From Cupriavidus phytohabitans (GTDB lineage: Bacteria > Pseudomonadota > Gammaproteobacteria > Burkholderiales > Burkholderiaceae), in assembly GCF_000426345.1 (NCBI RefSeq), contig NZ_AUFE01000044.1, forward strand, positions 1 through 58,196: a stretch of 58,196 nt of DNA, read 5' to 3'. Positions 43,224-54,240 of the stretch are shown here, one piece after another (the stretch's first letter is position 1; each line of letters begins with the position of its first letter). The notes beneath the pieces are model-generated. The model was given only the letters and a program-made list of their open reading frames with translations, ran no database searches and was not told where the DNA came from. Both the position numbers and the translations under genes were made by a program.

Positions 43224-43594
43224 GCGACGGCTCCCTGGCGATGGCGTGCGAGCGATTCCTGCAGGTCCGGCGTCGCGGGCCAGTGGTGCGCGGGCGGGCG
43301 TGTCAGCACCTCCATGCCGGCCTCGGCGGGGGTGGAGCAGGCGCGCAGGCGCTCGCCGGCGGGGGTCCAGACCCAGCAGTCCTGGCAGGCGCCCATCAGG
43401 CAGAAGCCGGCGCGGGGGCCGTCGCCGAACTCGCTGTCGCGCACGCGCCGGCCATGGGTGAGCAAGGCGACCAGCAGCGTGTCGCCGGCCAGCGCAGTGG
43501 CGGCGACGCCGTCGATGCGCAGCGTGATGGTAAGGCGGTCGGATTCTGCCAGCCGGACGAAGCGCGCAGGCAGCGGTGGAGAAAGAGCGGGCAT
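43220..43594 (-). CDS. [2Fe-2S] ferredoxin-like gamma subunit
   Basis: A 124-aa protein with the plant-type [2Fe-2S] pattern: TLLVALLTHGRRVRDSE, then CLMGACQDC and a downstream Cys in LRACSTPAEAG. It matches the HcnA-like subunit that carries electrons from the alpha and beta flavoproteins. First gene of the three-gene minus-strand operon. ATG at 43594 is used; an in-frame TTG at 43636 follows an AGGAG and cannot be excluded. Confidence 0.85.
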   Translation of the reverse strand: MPALSPPLPARFVRLAESDRLTITLRIDGVAATALAGDTLLVALLTHGRRVRDSEFGDGPRAGFCLMGACQDCWVWTPAGERLRACSTPAEAGMEVLTRPPAHHWPATPDLQESLARHRQGAVA

Positions 43595-44104
43595 GGCGTT
43601 TGCTCGGAAAGTATGACGGGACTGTCGGAACAACAATCTCCTGAAGTTTAGGAGCGCTATGGCGCGGCATGGTGCTGCATTGAGGGCGCTGGACGGAGCA
43701 TGCTGCTGTTATGTGGGTTGCGGCAGCAAGATCTGTGGCGCGATTAGTCCGAATGTCGTGCCGGGCGCCGGGCGGTCGCGCCTTGCAAGGCGATGCGATC
43801 GCACGGACGCCTGCCGGAAGTGCGAACGTGCCTGCCAGTCGAAGAAAATCTGTCCGGACCCATGTTGATCCGCGTTTGCTGCAGCGCGCTAGCGGTGCGT
43901 CATGGACGGTCTGGCGCCCACCGTCGGTGCATACCGCAGGACATGCCGCAGCGCCCCTGACAAACCGCAGTTTCACCGCGTGCCGCGAGCGATCTTCCCA
44001 ACAAACGCCGAGCACCTGCGTGCTTTAATCCATTCGGAATCAAGACTCTCTTCTGCGCGCAACAACGCAGGTTCCCTGGAACCCACCATTGAGGATCAGA
44101 AGCC
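43595..44104. other. Divergent promoter region, no gene seen
   Basis: About 500 bases between the dehydrogenase operon and the HAD gene. Several plus-strand frames exist but none has family resemblance or a sound ribosome site. It probably holds two promoters; no clear dyad operator was noticed. Confidence 0.5.
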
Positions 44105-44770
44105 ATGACGTTCCGCCCAAAATACATCACCTTCGACTGCTATGGCACGCTGACGCGCTTCCGCATGGCAGAGATGACGCGCGAACTGTTTGCCGATCGG
44201 ATTTCGACGGAACACATGGAGCACTTCATCGCCGACTTCAGCGCCTTCCGGTTCGATGAGGTACTGGGTGACTGGCAACCCTACGAAGTGGTGCTGAAGA
44301 ATGCCGTGCGCCGCCTGTGCAAGAAGTGGAAGATCCAGTACCTGGACAGCGATGGCCAACAGTACTACGACGCCGTGCCGACGTGGGGTCCGCACGACGA
44401 TGTTCCGGCGGGGCTGGCCAAAGTGGCCAGGGAAATCCCGCTGGTGATCCTGTCGAATGCCGCCGACGCCCAGATACAGAAGAATGTGGCCATGCTCGGT
44501 GCGCCGTTTCACCGGGTCTACACCGCGCAGCAGGCCCAGGCGTACAAGCCGCGCCTGAAGGCCTTCGAATACATGTTCGACTCGCTCGGCTGCAATCCCG
44601 AGGACGTGCTGCATGTGTCGTCGAGCCTGCGTTACGACCTGATGTCGGCCCATGACATTGGCGTCGTGCACAAGGTGTTCGTGAACCGTGGCCATGGTCC
44701 TGGCAACCCGGCGTACCAGTACACCGAGATTCAGGATATCGCTGGCCTGCCTGGCGTAGTGGGTCTCTGA
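44105..44770 (+). CDS. HAD-superfamily haloacid dehalogenase type II
   Basis: A 221-aa HAD hydrolase with nucleophile Asp11 in TFDCYGTLTRF, the second motif ILSNAADA, Lys in AYKPRLKAFEYM and a third motif in VLHVSSSLRYDLMSAHDIG. Type II L-2-haloacid dehalogenases have this architecture and length and convert 2-haloacids to 2-hydroxyacids, although phosphatases cannot be excluded. It is followed by a 2-hydroxyacid dehydrogenase-like gene two genes on, which would fit such a product. The ribosome site is GAGGATCAGAAGCC. Confidence 0.82.
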   Translation: MTFRPKYITFDCYGTLTRFRMAEMTRELFADRISTEHMEHFIADFSAFRFDEVLGDWQPYEVVLKNAVRRLCKKWKIQYLDSDGQQYYDAVPTWGPHDDVPAGLAKVAREIPLVILSNAADAQIQKNVAMLGAPFHRVYTAQQAQAYKPRLKAFEYMFDSLGCNPEDVLHVSSSLRYDLMSAHDIGVVHKVFVNRGHGPGNPAYQYTEIQDIAGLPGVVGL

Positions 44771-44923
44771 GGTTCCTTCCCGCTGTTGGCCTGTCTGTCC
44801 AGTCCAAGGACCGGTTCAAGGACCGGCTTGGCCAGCCTTGTGCTTTCACTGCGCATACTCTTTCGCCCCTCGCTGTTTCCCCGCAGCGGTTTCTCTCTTA
44901 TTAGACCAATCAGGAGCACAACC

Positions 44924-46543
44924 ATGAACGATAGCCGCAACGAGTTTGAAAAGCTTGTCGGTCCCAGCGATAGCCTTCGGGTGATGGACCTGCTCAAGCG
45001 CGGCGCGACTCGGCGTGACGTTCTTGCGATGCTGCTGGCGGGAGGCATGCAGGCCACGCTCGCAGGGAGCCTGGCCGGCGCGGCCGTCACGGCCCACGCG
45101 CAGACGCCAAGGAAGGGCGGCCGACTCCGCGTGGCCGTTGGCACGGCAGCCGCATCGGATACGCTCGACCCGGCCAAGCAGTCGAACCAGAACGACTATG
45201 TGCGCTGTAACATGGTCTACAACGGCCTGACCTGGCTCGATGCGAGCCTGACGCCAAGGGCCGCCCTGGCCGAATCGTTCAACACGACGGATGCGAATAC
45301 GTGGGTCTTCACACTGCGCAAGGGCGTGACCTTCCACGACGGCAAGGCATTGTCGCCGGCCGACGTGGTCTACTCGATCATGCGCCACAAGGACCCAAGC
45401 ACCGCTTCCAAAGGCAAGGTGCTGGCCGAGCAGATCGAGAGCGTGAAAGCCACCGGCCCGAACGAGGTCACGGTGGTATTGACGAGTCCCAACGCCGATC
45501 TGCCGGCGATCCTTGGGACTTCGCATTTCCAGATCGTCAAGGACCGTACCACGGACTTCTCTGCCGGCATCGGAACGGGGCCATACAAGCTCAAGGAATT
45601 CAAGCCTGGGGTGCGCACGCTGGTGGTGCGCAACGAGGCTTACTGGAAGCCGGGCAAGCCCCACCTCGACGAGATCGAGCTGGTGGGGATCGCCGACGAC
45701 AGTGCACGTATCAACGCGCTGTTGTCGGGCGGGATGGATCTGGTGGGCATGGTCAATCCGCGCTCCGTGGCCCGGATCAAGGGTACGCCAGGCTACTCGG
45801 TGATGATCACGCAATCCGGACAGTACTCGGACCTGGTCATGCGCAAGGACGTTGGCCCTGGCACTAACCCCGACTTCGTGATGGCGCTGAAGTACTTGCT
45901 GGACCGCCAGCAGATGAAAAAAGCCATCGCGCTCGACCACGCCGTCATCGGCAATGACCAGCCGATCGACCCCACCAACCGGTTCTACTTCAAGGATCTG
46001 CCGCAGCGCGCCTTCGATCTGGACAAGGCAAAGTACCATCTGCGCAAATCCGGCGTGACGGGCAAGGTGCCGGTGGTGACGTCGCCGGCCGCCCTGTACT
46101 CGGTGGAGATTGCGATGGTGCTGCAGCAGACCGCGCAGCGTGCGGGGCTGGACCTCGATATCAAGCGCATGCCTGCCGACGGCTACTGGTCTAACCATTG
46201 GCTCAACAGCCACGTCGGATTCGGTAACGTGAACCCGCGCCCCAGTGCCGACACCATTCTCACGCAGTTCTTCAAGTCCGATGCACCGTGGAACGAATCG
46301 CGCTGGAAGAACCCGCAGTTCGACCAATTGCTGCTTGCCGCGCGGGCGGAGACGGATTTTGCAAAGCGCAAGCAGATGTATGCCGACATGCAGACGATGA
46401 TCCATGCGGAAGCGGGCATCGGTATCCCCTTGTTCCTGGCCAGCGTCGATGCACATTCCTCGAAACTGAAGGGCTTGTCGCCGATCCCGCTTGGCGGCCT
46501 GATGGGCTATTCGTTCGCCGAGCACGTCTGGCTTGACGCGTGA
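44924..46543 (+). CDS. Peptide/opine-type ABC transporter substrate-binding protein (copy 1)
   Basis: A 539-aa SBP_bac_5 family periplasmic protein. A long charged N-terminus precedes a twin-arginine signal (ATRRDVLAMLLAGG), so export is probably through Tat, with cleavage after AHA. Lobe motifs include GLTWLDASLTPRAALAES, FTLRKGVTFHDGKALS and VGFGNVNPRPSADTIL. It binds peptides, opines or similar nickel-free ligands. The ATG at 44924 follows CAGGAG. It has the same length as, and is very similar to, the protein at 56095, but no permease or ATPase gene follows, so it may share that system's membrane parts. Confidence 0.88.
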   Translation: MNDSRNEFEKLVGPSDSLRVMDLLKRGATRRDVLAMLLAGGMQATLAGSLAGAAVTAHAQTPRKGGRLRVAVGTAAASDTLDPAKQSNQNDYVRCNMVYNGLTWLDASLTPRAALAESFNTTDANTWVFTLRKGVTFHDGKALSPADVVYSIMRHKDPSTASKGKVLAEQIESVKATGPNEVTVVLTSPNADLPAILGTSHFQIVKDRTTDFSAGIGTGPYKLKEFKPGVRTLVVRNEAYWKPGKPHLDEIELVGIADDSARINALLSGGMDLVGMVNPRSVARIKGTPGYSVMITQSGQYSDLVMRKDVGPGTNPDFVMALKYLLDRQQMKKAIALDHAVIGNDQPIDPTNRFYFKDLPQRAFDLDKAKYHLRKSGVTGKVPVVTSPAALYSVEIAMVLQQTAQRAGLDLDIKRMPADGYWSNHWLNSHVGFGNVNPRPSADTILTQFFKSDAPWNESRWKNPQFDQLLLAARAETDFAKRKQMYADMQTMIHAEAGIGIPLFLASVDAHSSKLKGLSPIPLGGLMGYSFAEHVWLDA

Positions 46544-46622
46544 TGTGGGAGATGGCGAGGTGCTGCCGGCTCCCGCCCTTCACCTGCGCCGACAAGGCAA
46601 TCGAACAGAGGAGACTGACCAC

Positions 46623-47552
46623 GTGAGCACATTTCTTTACAAGGCTGATCCGGTGCGGGGCCGGCAGTGGGCTGAGATCTTTGCGCGGGAGCAACCGGAT
46701 CTCGAGTTCCGCATCTGGCCGGACATCGGCGATCCGGAAAAGGTCAGATACCTGGCGGCCTGGGTACCGCCCGACGACCTGGAGCAACGCCTGCCCAACC
46801 TGCAGGTAGTGTTTTCGACAGGCGCCGGCATCGACCAGTTCGACCTGAGCGCGATCCCTGCCGACGTGCCGCTGGTGCGGATGATCGATCCGGGTATCGT
46901 CGAAGGCATGGTGGAGTACGCCGTGTTCTCGGTCCTCGCACTGCATCGGGATATGCCGGCGTATCGCCGGCAACAGGCCCAGGCCTCGTGGCACCCGCTG
47001 CAGGTCCGGGCCGCGCATGAGCGGCGCATTGGCGTGCTGGGATTGGGCGCGTTGGGGCAGTCGCTGCTGGAGCGCCTGCGGTTGTTCGGATTCGATTGCG
47101 CGGGGTGGGCCAGGTCGCAGCGCAGCATCGAAGGCGTGACGTGCTTCGCTGGCGCCGAGTCCCTTGACGCTTTCCTCGCGCGCACCGATATCCTGGTTTG
47201 CCTGTTACCGCTGACGGAGGAAACGCGCGGGATGCTTGGGAGCCGCGTGTTCAACGCATTGCCGCGCGGAGCCGGGCTTGTGCACGTCGGGCGTGGGCAA
47301 CACCTGAATACTGCCGATCTGATGGCGGCCCTCGATACAGGTCAACTCGGTGACGCGATTCTTGACGTGACATACCCGGAGCCGCTCCCGGCCGACCATC
47401 CATTGTGGCGCCACCCCAAGGTCTGGATCACGCCGCATATTGCCAGTGTTACGCGGCCTGTTACGGCCACCAGGGCCGTGCTGGACAATATCCGCCGCTT
47501 TGAGCGCGGCGCGCCGCTCATCGGGCTGGTCGATCGCGCTCGAGGGTATTGA
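46623..47552 (+). CDS. D-2-hydroxyacid dehydrogenase, GhrA-like
   Basis: A 309-aa NAD(P)-dependent dehydrogenase with the Rossmann motif GVLGLGALGQ (about 140), catalytic Arg in HVGRGQHL, Glu in YPEPLP and His in TPHIAS. GhrA-type enzymes reduce glyoxylate and hydroxypyruvate or oxidise 2-hydroxyacids. The GTG at 46623 follows GAGGAGA. It sits 79 bases behind the binding protein and could act on the hydroxyacid made by the HAD dehalogenase; that is inference. Confidence 0.86.
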   Translation: MSTFLYKADPVRGRQWAEIFAREQPDLEFRIWPDIGDPEKVRYLAAWVPPDDLEQRLPNLQVVFSTGAGIDQFDLSAIPADVPLVRMIDPGIVEGMVEYAVFSVLALHRDMPAYRRQQAQASWHPLQVRAAHERRIGVLGLGALGQSLLERLRLFGFDCAGWARSQRSIEGVTCFAGAESLDAFLARTDILVCLLPLTEETRGMLGSRVFNALPRGAGLVHVGRGQHLNTADLMAALDTGQLGDAILDVTYPEPLPADHPLWRHPKVWITPHIASVTRPVTATRAVLDNIRRFERGAPLIGLVDRARGY

Positions 47553-47775
47553 GAGCGCGCGGCGCCGATAAATCAGCACGGCATAAGCTCACACACAGTG
47601 AATCAAGAATTCCATGGTGTGGTCTGGCGGAAGCAAAAAAAAATAGATAGGGATAGATTTGCAACAGCAGGATTGTTGCGTATTTGTGGGCGTTAAAAAA
47701 AAGCAAAGCAGAATTTGCCGAGCCATTCCAAGAAAGGCAAACAATCTGCTTACCATCATTCGAGGAAACGATTTC

Positions 47776-48891
47776 ATGAAATTGAAGCTCCTGGCCATGT
47801 CCGCCGCCTTGCTGGCTGGTTCCGGCGCATACGCGCAGTCCGGCGTGACCCTGTACGGGGTTGCCGATGTGGGTATCGAGTACCTCAACCACGCCGTGGC
47901 TTCGACCGGCACCGTGCCGGCCGGCGCGCAGAGCCACAATCTCTGGGCCATGCAGTCGGGAAATCAGTCCGGATCGCGGTGGGGATTGCGCGGCGTGGAA
48001 GACCTGGGAGGGGGACTGAGCGGTATTTTCCTGCTCGAAAGCGGGTTCAACCTTGATACCGGCACGTCGGGACAAGGCGGCCGTCTGTTCGGACGGGGAG
48101 CCTACGTTGGCCTGAAGAACCAATGGGGCCAGCTGACGCTGGGCCGGCACACGACCCCGTTCTTTGACTTTGGCGTCTACTACGACCCGATGGCCATCGC
48201 GGCCCGTTATTCCTCCGGCGCGCAGGACCCATACATGGGCGGAGCGCGCGCCGACAACTCCGCGAAGTATATGGGCAAGTTCGGCGGACTGAGCGTGACG
48301 GCCCTGTACAGCCTCAACAGCAACAACCAGGAGGTGGCAGGCAATTTCACCAATGGACGTTCGTACTCGCTGGCGCTCAGCTATGACGGCGGCCCGTTCT
48401 CGGTCGGCGCCATCTACGACCAGTCTAACCGGTCCGCCCCCACCGCGCTTTCGACCGATAGCCTGATTCGCCGAGCCGCGGTGGCCGGCACCTACACACT
48501 CGGTCCGGCCAAGCTCTACGCAGGATATCGCTACGCGCATGCGTTCAACGGGGCTACGCTGCCTGGCGTTGCCGTGACGAACACGGTGTCGAACCTCGGC
48601 TGGTTCGGTGTTGGCTACCAGGTGTTGCCGGCACTGTCGGTGACCGGCTCTGCGTACTACCAGAACCTGCGTGAGGGGAATGCCGGGAATCCGTGGCTGT
48701 TCGTCGCGCTGGTCGACTATACGCTGTCGAAGCGCACCGATATCTACACTTCGGTTGCGTACTCGCTGAACCGCGGCAAATCCAATCTCGGTGTGGTCGG
48801 GTTCAACGACCAGCTCGGTGCGAGCAGCGAAGCGGTTCGCCCGGGTGCCAACCAGTTTGGCGCGATCGTTGGCATTCGCCACAAGTTCTGA
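47776..48891 (+). CDS. Gram-negative trimeric porin
   Basis: A 371-aa outer-membrane porin: signal peptide residues 1-20 (MKLKLLAM to AYA), mature start QSGVTLYGVADVG, SRWGLRGVEDLGGG, GGRLFGRGAYVGL, SLSKRTDIY-like YTLSKRTDIYTS, and terminal RHKF. The start follows GAGGAAACG. Upstream the leader is unusually A-rich (runs of nine and eight A around 47635 and 47700), which may matter for expression. It is probably the outer-membrane entry route for the substrate of the flanking plus-strand genes. Confidence 0.9.
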   Translation: MKLKLLAMSAALLAGSGAYAQSGVTLYGVADVGIEYLNHAVASTGTVPAGAQSHNLWAMQSGNQSGSRWGLRGVEDLGGGLSGIFLLESGFNLDTGTSGQGGRLFGRGAYVGLKNQWGQLTLGRHTTPFFDFGVYYDPMAIAARYSSGAQDPYMGGARADNSAKYMGKFGGLSVTALYSLNSNNQEVAGNFTNGRSYSLALSYDGGPFSVGAIYDQSNRSAPTALSTDSLIRRAAVAGTYTLGPAKLYAGYRYAHAFNGATLPGVAVTNTVSNLGWFGVGYQVLPALSVTGSAYYQNLREGNAGNPWLFVALVDYTLSKRTDIYTSVAYSLNRGKSNLGVVGFNDQLGASSEAVRPGANQFGAIVGIRHKF

Positions 48892-48911
48892 ACGCACATC
48901 CCATTCGCGCC

Positions 48912-48944
48912 GACCCCGGGGGCGCAAGCTGAATCCCCGGGGTC
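48912..48944 (+). terminator. Hairpin after the porin gene
   Basis: GACCCCGGGG pairs perfectly with CCCCGGGGTC across a 13-base loop, 20 bases after the porin stop. There is no T-run, so it is either a weak terminator or a transcript-end stabiliser before the acs gene. Confidence 0.5.
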
Positions 48945-49037
48945 AGGCCTCGATCCGTCAGCACAAACAGCGCGCTAACTGATCGGCGTGCAATCTTCAA
49001 TCAGCTGACAGCCTTCCATTCGCTCAAAGATATAGCC

Positions 49038-51020
<1,983 letters not shown>

Positions 51021-51236
51021 TCCCGCCCGCCGACCGGCGTTCCGCACCATGAGCGAGGCCCGCGCGGTTGCCGGTCAATTCAGCAGCGGCCATGCGAAGA
51101 GATACGGGAACGGATGACGAAAGTCGTCAAGCCGAACCTATATGCGAAAGGACCAAACAAGGGCACTGGAACCGTGACCTGAAGGCAGAAGCAATGCAGC
51201 AGACGGATAAGATCAGGCAGCACCGGGAGAGCGCCA

Positions 51237-51560
51237 ATGTCTCCTAAGCAACGTTGGACGGCGATGCGCGAGCGTTATCCCGCGCTGGGTGACTTTGGCT
51301 ATGTCAGCATGATGCTCAATTCATCCATGCATCCCAGGACGCAGCATCGCGTTCTGGATTGCATCGAGGAACAGCGCGTATGGGAGTGGCGCGATGCGCC
51401 GGGCATCGGCATCACCCGCTTCGGACGCTTCGAACATTCCTGCTGCGTGACGTTTGCACGCAGGGGCCACGGCATCATGTACTACGTGAGTCAGGATGGG
51501 CGTTACCGCATGGAGGAAGCGCCGGCATTTGTCTCCGAGTTCGCGTCGTACCGGCAATAA
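51237..51560 (+). CDS. Unrecognised small protein, 107 aa
   Basis: A soluble-looking 107-aa protein with no signal peptide or membrane segment; WEWRDAPGIGITRFG and two adjacent Cys (CCVTF) stand out. I do not recognise the family. A very short frame at 51194 overlaps its start and could be a leader. It is the last plus-strand gene before the aminotransferase scar. Confidence 0.5.
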   Translation: MSPKQRWTAMRERYPALGDFGYVSMMLNSSMHPRTQHRVLDCIEEQRVWEWRDAPGIGITRFGRFEHSCCVTFARRGHGIMYYVSQDGRYRMEEAPAFVSEFASYRQ

Positions 51561-51626
51561 GAATGAATGCGCATGGCGGAGCGGGGCATGGCGACACAGC
51601 CCGCCACGCTGCCACCGCTGCCAGGC

Positions 51627-51859
51627 TCAGCGTTGCCTGACGACCTGCCTGAGTGCGTTCACGAATACATCGAGATCGCTCTTGAAGGGAGCGCCGTGTC
51701 GAGCTTGCTCCACATGTTCACGTCCGGGTTCTGGCTGATCAGCCGATAAGCGTCGATCATTGCCTGTTCGACCACGAGCGGCGGCGGGCTGACCGCGGCG
51801 TTGTTGAGGTTCAGCAACGGCTGTTGCCTGGGATAGGGTCGCGAACTCGCTCCCACCAT
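51627..51859 (-). pseudogene. Class V aminotransferase scar (isopenicillin-N-epimerase-like)
   Basis: From 51859 the minus strand reads LLNLNNAAVSPPPLVVEQ, then IDAYRLISQNPDVNMWSKLD, the N-terminal signature of class V PLP-dependent aminotransferase/epimerase-type enzymes. Within one base-frame shift it then reads DLDVFVNALRQVV and stop, which is the usual C-terminal helix. More than 300 residues, including the PLP Lys, are missing. So a large internal deletion joined the first about 50 codons to the last about 15 out of frame. The N-terminus before LLNLNN also lacks a sound ribosome site. Confidence 0.7.
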
Positions 51860-51947
51860 GATTGATCGGCGGCATGACTGCTCGGCATTCGGTATTCCTC
51901 GGATTATTTCTTCGAATTAAAAAGAAAGCGCCCGCTGGAGGCATGAC

Positions 51948-52805
51948 TCAGCAAAGCGCCTGGTTGATCAGGGCAAACTGCTGCAGTGTGGAGTCGGCCT
52001 GCGGCACGCCATTGCGGGCCATGGCCACGACGGTGTCCACCTGAGGCAATCCCGCCTGCGCCAGCCAGTCCTGCAGCCCGCTGGTTCCGGTGACATCCAC
52101 GCGCACGAAGGATCCGGCGCAGGCAGCTCCCCAGTGGGCGACCAGCGCCTTGGCGCGCTCGCTGTCGGGGGCCACCACCGGGCCGATCACATGGCCTCGG
52201 CCGAACCGGCGCAAGATCGAGAATCCGATAGCTTCGCCATTGCGTTCCAGTACGACAGTTTCGGCGATGGGGAGCAGTGCCTTCAGCAGTTCGCTGCGGA
52301 ACATGCCGGTAGCGCGATTTGCCAGTGCGGTCACCGCGTCGATATCGCGCGGCTCGAACGGGCGGAGCCGTTCTCCTGCAGCCAGTGCCACCGGGCCGAC
52401 GGCGTTCATCGTGCCCTGATGCTGGTGGATGGCGCCGGTCGCGACGAAGCCCAGGCGCTCATACAGCGGCTGCCCGGCAGGGGTTGCATTGAGCAGCGTG
52501 GTGCGGTCGCCCAGCACTTCGAGCACAAGGCGCATCAACTCCTTGCCGATGCCCTTGCCCTGATGTGCCGATGACACAATGATCATTCCCAGCGATGCCT
52601 GCTGCCCCTGCGTCCAACATAGCCCGGTGCCGATCACCGCGCCGGCTTCTTCGGCGACGAAGCCAGTTCCCAGGCGCAGGACGAATTGCCAGTCTTCGGC
52701 CCGATGGGGCCAGCGCAGCGCCTGCGACAAGGCATGTGCCGCTGGCACGTCCTGTTCGGTCATTGCACGGTAGGTCACTGATTCATTGATGTCGTGGCTT
52801 GGCAT
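51948..52805 (-). CDS. GNAT-family N-acetyltransferase, two-domain
   Basis: A 285-aa protein with an N-terminal GNAT domain (residues about 10-140, acetyl-CoA motif QGKGIGKELM) and a C-terminal second domain resembling the YitH/HolE-type acetyltransferase_18 fold (MFRSELLKALLP and GPVVAPDSERAKALV). It would acetylate an amine using acetyl-CoA; the substrate is unknown. It is divergent from the bicupin gene at 53252 over about 450 bases. Confidence 0.83.
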   Translation of the reverse strand: MPSHDINESVTYRAMTEQDVPAAHALSQALRWPHRAEDWQFVLRLGTGFVAEEAGAVIGTGLCWTQGQQASLGMIIVSSAHQGKGIGKELMRLVLEVLGDRTTLLNATPAGQPLYERLGFVATGAIHQHQGTMNAVGPVALAAGERLRPFEPRDIDAVTALANRATGMFRSELLKALLPIAETVVLERNGEAIGFSILRRFGRGHVIGPVVAPDSERAKALVAHWGAACAGSFVRVDVTGTSGLQDWLAQAGLPQVDTVVAMARNGVPQADSTLQQFALINQALC

Positions 52806-53251
52806 GGCGTCTTCCTTTAAGTACGAAAGCTATCTTGCCATGGTCGATATGCCTTTGACGGGGAAACGGACCGTGAAATGCGATTCCACATATTCCCCTC
52901 AACTTCCGCATCGGGACGCTGAGGTTATGCTGTCCAGCTGGTGTCAGACCGCATCCATTGCTAAAACCATGCGCGTGCCATCGGTTTGCGTACGCACTGC
53001 CACGTTCGCGCATGCGGGTACGGCCGATGCCTGCCCGACAGTATCCGTGGGCCACCTGCAGCAAATCATGCCGATTCTGAGTGCAAATGCAACTGTTTGT
53101 AGGTTTGCGGGCAATCTGAACACGATATGTCGCAGGCGCGGTGGTGCTGTAATTCTCTGAGCGCGGCCAGCGCTGCGCGGTTCCATATCCTCCTATCAAA
53201 GGATTGCGCGAGCCACACCAACGTAATCCTCACGAATCACGAGAACCGGTC
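52806..53251. other. Divergent region between GNAT and bicupin genes, no gene seen
   Basis: Both strands have open frames but none is convincing in content or ribosome site. It probably contains the two promoters. Confidence 0.5.
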
Positions 53252-54001
53252 ATGTCGAGCTTGCAGGGCGCCACGTTGCGCGCCACCCCCGCTTCTTTCG
53301 TCGATCTGCGCGCGTTTGCGCAAGATCAGGCCCTTGGTATTCCCTTCCCCCGGCCATCCACGGAAAACGACTTCCTGTCCAGCCGCCGCTTGTTGGACCT
53401 GCCGCCGGGGCCGGTCACTGTCGGCGTCATCGCCCTTGATGCCGGCACCGGGACGGTGATGGCACAGCCGGCGGATGAATTCATCATCGTCAGCGAGGGC
53501 AAGTTGACCCTGACGCAGCAGGGCCGTACCGTTGCATTGAGCCCGGGCAACAGCGCCATGTTGTTGCATGACGCCGAGTTCAGCTGGTCTGCTGACGGCC
53601 CGGTGTCGGTCATCTTCATGCGCTACGGCATCAGCCAGCCTGGGGCGCGCGCGGTCCTGCCGATCGCGGAAGCACCGACGCTGGTGCCGACGGGCACGCC
53701 CGCCGCAGAATTGCTGCTCACGCCGACGCCCGCTTGTCGCAACTTCACCGACTATCGCTCCGAGGACACCCAGTTCGTCTGCGGCACCTGGGATTCGACG
53801 CCGTACCATCGCCGGGCGATGTCCTATCCCCACTATGAGCTGATGCATCTTTTGGCCGGCAGTGTGACGTTTGAAGACGAGACGGGCCGGCGCGGAACGT
53901 TCTCGCGAGGTGACATTTTTCTTGTCGAGCAGCACGCGCAATGCAGTTGGGAAAGCCGCGAGCATGTGGCCAAGGTTTATGCAATCTTCCGGCCCGCCTA
54001 G
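53252..54001 (+). CDS. Cupin_3-family bicupin (paralog)
   Basis: A 249-aa two-domain cupin with ADEFIIVSEGKLTLTQQGRT in the first domain and GTWDSTPYHR, ELMHLLAGSVTFED, RGDIFLVEQHA in the second. It shares the GTWDSTPYHR and MHLLAGSV signatures with the bicupin at 28400, while the rest has diverged. The ATG at 53252 lacks a strong ribosome site (AGAACCGG). Next gene on the strand is an aldehyde dehydrogenase, but a strong terminator lies between them. The probable setting is amine-compound catabolism. Confidence 0.8.
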   Translation: MSSLQGATLRATPASFVDLRAFAQDQALGIPFPRPSTENDFLSSRRLLDLPPGPVTVGVIALDAGTGTVMAQPADEFIIVSEGKLTLTQQGRTVALSPGNSAMLLHDAEFSWSADGPVSVIFMRYGISQPGARAVLPIAEAPTLVPTGTPAAELLLTPTPACRNFTDYRSEDTQFVCGTWDSTPYHRRAMSYPHYELMHLLAGSVTFEDETGRRGTFSRGDIFLVEQHAQCSWESREHVAKVYAIFRPA

Positions 54002-54056
54002 GCGGGATGGCTTGCCGTTGTACTTCGGTGGTCTCCGCTTCCTTGTGAAGCCTTGC

Positions 54057-54087
54057 CCGCAGGCAGCGATGCCTGCGGTTTTTTTTT
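54057..54087 (+). terminator. Rho-independent terminator after the bicupin
   Basis: CCGCAGGCA, loop GCGA, TGCCTGCGG, then nine T. A textbook hairpin 55 bases after the bicupin stop, so the aldehyde dehydrogenase needs its own promoter. Confidence 0.92.
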
Positions 54088-54187
54088 GGACAAGACGGAA
54101 CTCGCCGGCTACGCCTGCCAAAGCGGACCACGTCCGCCAGGCACACCGGCCGGCCGCAACGCCCCAAGGCCATTCATCACTGGCACC

Positions 54188-54240
54188 GCGCAGAAACAGA
54201 GCGGTAGCGGTTCCCAACACTGAGTGGGCGGCATCGTGCT
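54188..54240 (-). pseudogene. Possible DAO-family oxidase N-terminal remnant
   Basis: Minus-strand translation gives HQHDAAHSVLGTATALFLRG. This resembles THDADVLILGGGLMGTTTALFLRQ of the flavoprotein at 40660, with loss of the FAD glycines between HDA and GT. Nucleotide agreement over the TATALFLR part is high. No longer frame continues the match, so it is at most a small remnant and may be coincidence. Confidence 0.3.

Noticed and set aside
41823..44015. 730-codon frame suggesting a fusion protein
   Set aside because: The part before 43223 overlaps the [2Fe-2S] subunit in another frame and has no resemblance to a domain; the ATGA overlap marks the true start.
44846..46525. 559-codon antisense frame over the binding-protein gene
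   Set aside because: Antisense shadow; a matching shadow exists opposite the paralog at 56095, as expected from shared sequence.
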